Program-made: the position numbers and the translations under genes | NCBI GenBank assembly: GCA_025060275.1 | Contig: JANXCJ010000038.1 | Location: 1-14,645, forward strand | Length of the DNA stretch: 14,645 nucleotides | Direction: 5' to 3' | Source of the DNA: Bacteroidia bacterium | GTDB taxonomy: Bacteria; Bacteroidota; Bacteroidia; SpSt-205 | The notes under the pieces: model-generated | Told to the model about the DNA's origin: nothing | Databases searched by the model: none | The model's input: the letters and a program-made list of their open reading frames with translations, nothing else | Shown: piece by piece, positions 13,250 through 14,645 of the stretch | Numbering within the stretch: the first letter of the stretch is position 1 | Layout: every line of letters starts with the position of its first letter

Positions 13250-13807
13250 GTGAAATCCCTAATACTTACAGGCCCAAGCGGTTCTGGCAAGACTACATTA
13301 GCACATATACTCCTTGAAAAACACATGCAACTCACATTCTCTATCTCTGCGACTACGAGACCTCCGCGGATGGGAGAATTGAATGGCTATCATTATTACT
13401 TTATGACTCAGGAAGAGTTTGAGATAGAAATAAATAGGGGAGGCTTTGTAGAGTGGGAAAGGATTTTCGCAGGGCATTATTACGGCACCCTTCTTAGGGA
13501 AATAGAACGCATCCAGGCTCTACAGAAGATACCTCTATTCGTGAAGGATGTAAAAGGGGCCTTGTCTCTCAAGAAGGCACTGGGAAAAGAAGCCCTGACT
13601 GTATTTATCTTACCTCCTTCTATAGAGGAGCTGGAGCGCCGACTCGCTGCCAGAGGAGTAAATAATCCCGCCGAAGTAGAAGAACGGCTAAAACGAGCAG
13701 AAGAAGAATTGAGCTTCCTCCCTCAATTTGATTTCATAGCATACAATGAAGATATTACTAAGGCTTCAGCCCGCTTAGAGTGGCTAATCCATCGCTACCT
13801 TTTATGA
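13250..13807 (+). CDS. gmk: Guanylate kinase (EC 2.7.4.8)
   Basis: It phosphorylates GMP (and dGMP) to GDP with ATP in purine nucleotide synthesis and salvage; cytoplasmic and essential in most bacteria. At 185 residues it is a normal length. Walker A 'GPSGSGKTT' (8-16) is followed by the GMP-binding 'SATTRPPRMGELNGYHYYFM' (33-52), 'FVEWERIFAGHYYGT' (66-80) and the lid 'RRLAARG', then 'EVEERLKRAEEEL' and 'FDFIAYNEDITKA' (160-172). The usual 'DiDvQGa' reads 'VKDVKGA' here, a mild deviation. The start is GTG, 6 nt after a perfect -7 box, giving the expected 'MKSLILTGPSG'. Its stop overlaps the nadD ATG (ATGA), so the two are translationally coupled. Confidence 0.97.
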   Translation: MKSLILTGPSGSGKTTLAHILLEKHMQLTFSISATTRPPRMGELNGYHYYFMTQEEFEIEINRGGFVEWERIFAGHYYGTLLREIERIQALQKIPLFVKDVKGALSLKKALGKEALTVFILPPSIEELERRLAARGVNNPAEVEERLKRAEEELSFLPQFDFIAYNEDITKASARLEWLIHRYLL

Positions 13808-14394
13808 AGGTAGGGCTCCTCTTAGGGTCCTTCAATCCTATTCATCAAGGACACCTGCTTATGGCTCGCTATTGGCTAAATGAAACAGATATAGCTCAGT
13901 TATGGTTAGTGGTTTCCCCCCAGAATCCTCACAAGCCTTCTCAAGAACTTGCAAAAGCAGAACACCGGCTCACCATGGCTAAGCTTGCCACCCATGGTGA
14001 CCCCCACGTGCAGGTCTCAGACATTGAATTCAGCCTTCCTCTACCCTCTTATACTATACAAACGCTAAATACTTTGAGAAAAGAACACCCTGACAAAGAA
14101 TGGTTTTTGCTAATGGGGCTGGATACAGCTCATACACTACCCAGCTGGAAGGAAGGCATGCGGATTTTGCAAGAATGGCATGTATGGGTTTATCCACGGG
14201 GCGATACCTCCCTTTACACGCCTCCTCAGGGCAGATTTGTAAAGTATTTCGCAAAAGCCCCCAGGATTGATCTTTCAGCTACCCAGATTCGGAAATATGT
14301 AAAATCGGGACTTTCCATTCGTTACCTTGTACCCCCACCCGTAGAAGAGTATATTCATGCGCAGAGGATTTACTATTCGGAGAGCTCTGCCTAA
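13804..14394 (+). CDS. nadD: Nicotinate-nucleotide adenylyltransferase (EC 2.7.7.18)
   Basis: It joins ATP and nicotinate mononucleotide to make deamido-NAD, the step before NAD synthetase. At 196 residues it is the usual length. The nucleotidyltransferase signature 'GSFNPIHQGHLLMA' (8-21) starts the Rossmann core. 'VVSPQNPHKP' (36-45) matches the usual 'P...pP.K', 'LLMGLDTAHTLPSWK' (102-116) is the family's 'iG.D.l..l..W', and 'SATQIRKYVKSGLSIRYLVP' (158-177) is the closing ATP-binding 'SsT.iR......s..ylvp'. I chose the ATG overlapping the gmk stop by 4 nt because it gives 'MKVGLLLGSFNP'; a frame start 24 nt earlier lies inside gmk and adds nothing conserved. It also overlaps the next gene by 38 nt, so gmk, nadD and pssA form one tightly coupled operon. 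Confidence 0.96.
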   Translation: MKVGLLLGSFNPIHQGHLLMARYWLNETDIAQLWLVVSPQNPHKPSQELAKAEHRLTMAKLATHGDPHVQVSDIEFSLPLPSYTIQTLNTLRKEHPDKEWFLLMGLDTAHTLPSWKEGMRILQEWHVWVYPRGDTSLYTPPQGRFVKYFAKAPRIDLSATQIRKYVKSGLSIRYLVPPPVEEYIHAQRIYYSESSA

Positions 14395-14645
14395 TCTCAT
14401 CACTTTAGGAAACTTAGCTTTTGGGTGTTGGGCTATCGGACTAAGCTATGAGCGAGAATGGGAGCTATTTGCGCTTGCTATAGGTGGAGCCATGATATGT
14501 GACTGGATGGATGGATTTTTAGCCCGTTTTCTACGGGGGCAATCTGCCATAGGAAAAGAGCTGGATGCACTCGCGGATATTGTAAGTTTTGGATTAGCCC
14601 CTGCTTTTGCTTTGTATAACTACCTCAAAGAGCCTCTTCCTCTTT
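14357..14645 (+). CDS. pssA: CDP-diacylglycerol--serine O-phosphatidyltransferase, N-terminal part (cut by window edge)
   Basis: An inner-membrane enzyme making phosphatidylserine, the precursor of phosphatidylethanolamine. Ninety-six residues are visible before the right edge. The start 'MRRGFTIRRALPNLITLGNL' resembles the family's 'r.iPNllTl.Nl.cG', followed by a first hydrophobic segment 'AFGCWAIGLSY' and a second, 'ELFALAIGGAMICDW'. The full CDP-alcohol phosphatidyltransferase signature DxxDGxxAR-x8-GxxxDxxxD is present: 'DWMDGFLARFLRGQSAIGKE' then 'LDALAD'. 'SFGLAPAFALY' after it is typical of PssA ('sFGvaPa'), which separates it from PgsA. The ATG lies 38 nt inside nadD; I see no better start close to the nadD stop that keeps the conserved N terminus. 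Confidence 0.9.
   Translation, partial: MRRGFTIRRALPNLITLGNLAFGCWAIGLSYEREWELFALAIGGAMICDWMDGFLARFLRGQSAIGKELDALADIVSFGLAPAFALYNYLKEPLPL

Overview
This window looks like a chromosomal housekeeping segment of a member of the Bacteroidota. Four things point there: a C-terminal type IX secretion (T9SS) sorting domain on one gene; a membrane-anchored PpiD-like foldase of the Bacteroidota type; start codons without recognisable Shine-Dalgarno sequences; and, just upstream of many starts, the Bacteroidota -7 promoter box TAnnTTTG. I see no phage, insertion sequence, CRISPR array or defence locus. The species cannot be named from this sequence.

Layout from left to right. The minus strand first carries the start of a DUF1015 gene (cut by the window edge) and lat, a lysine 6-aminotransferase. 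Only 29 bp separate lat from a divergent plus-strand run: rsmE (16S rRNA m3U methyltransferase), an AlbA_2/Schlafen-type protein, an acetyl-CoA acetyltransferase (thiolase), acylphosphatase, a PpiD-like periplasmic foldase and an unknown polytopic membrane protein. The last of these overlaps tail to tail with a minus-strand operon of pheS, a PAS-SpoIIE phosphatase and a DUF4412-like exported protein. A 28-bp gap separates pheS from a divergent zinc-site-less MDR oxidoreductase. Next comes a T9SS cargo protein whose signal peptide is out of frame with its body, then a strong terminator hairpin, a minus-strand tRNA with anticodon CAU, and a plus-strand operon gmk-nadD-pssA, cut at the right edge.

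Most of these genes serve core functions: translation (rsmE, pheS, tRNA), nucleotide and NAD synthesis (gmk, nadD), phospholipid synthesis (pssA), envelope protein folding (PpiD-like) and central carbon or amino-acid metabolism (thiolase, acylphosphatase, lat). The coupling of pheS to a SpoIIE-type phosphatase and a secreted protein looks like shared expression rather than a pathway.

The most interesting signals are regulatory. Perfect TAnnTTTG boxes lie only 4 to 10 nt before six protein start codons and 8 nt before the tRNA, which suggests that leaderless or nearly leaderless mRNAs are the rule here. In both divergent pairs the two -7 boxes lie back to back, 1 to 4 bp apart. The frameshift inside the T9SS cargo signal peptide is the clearest single anomaly.
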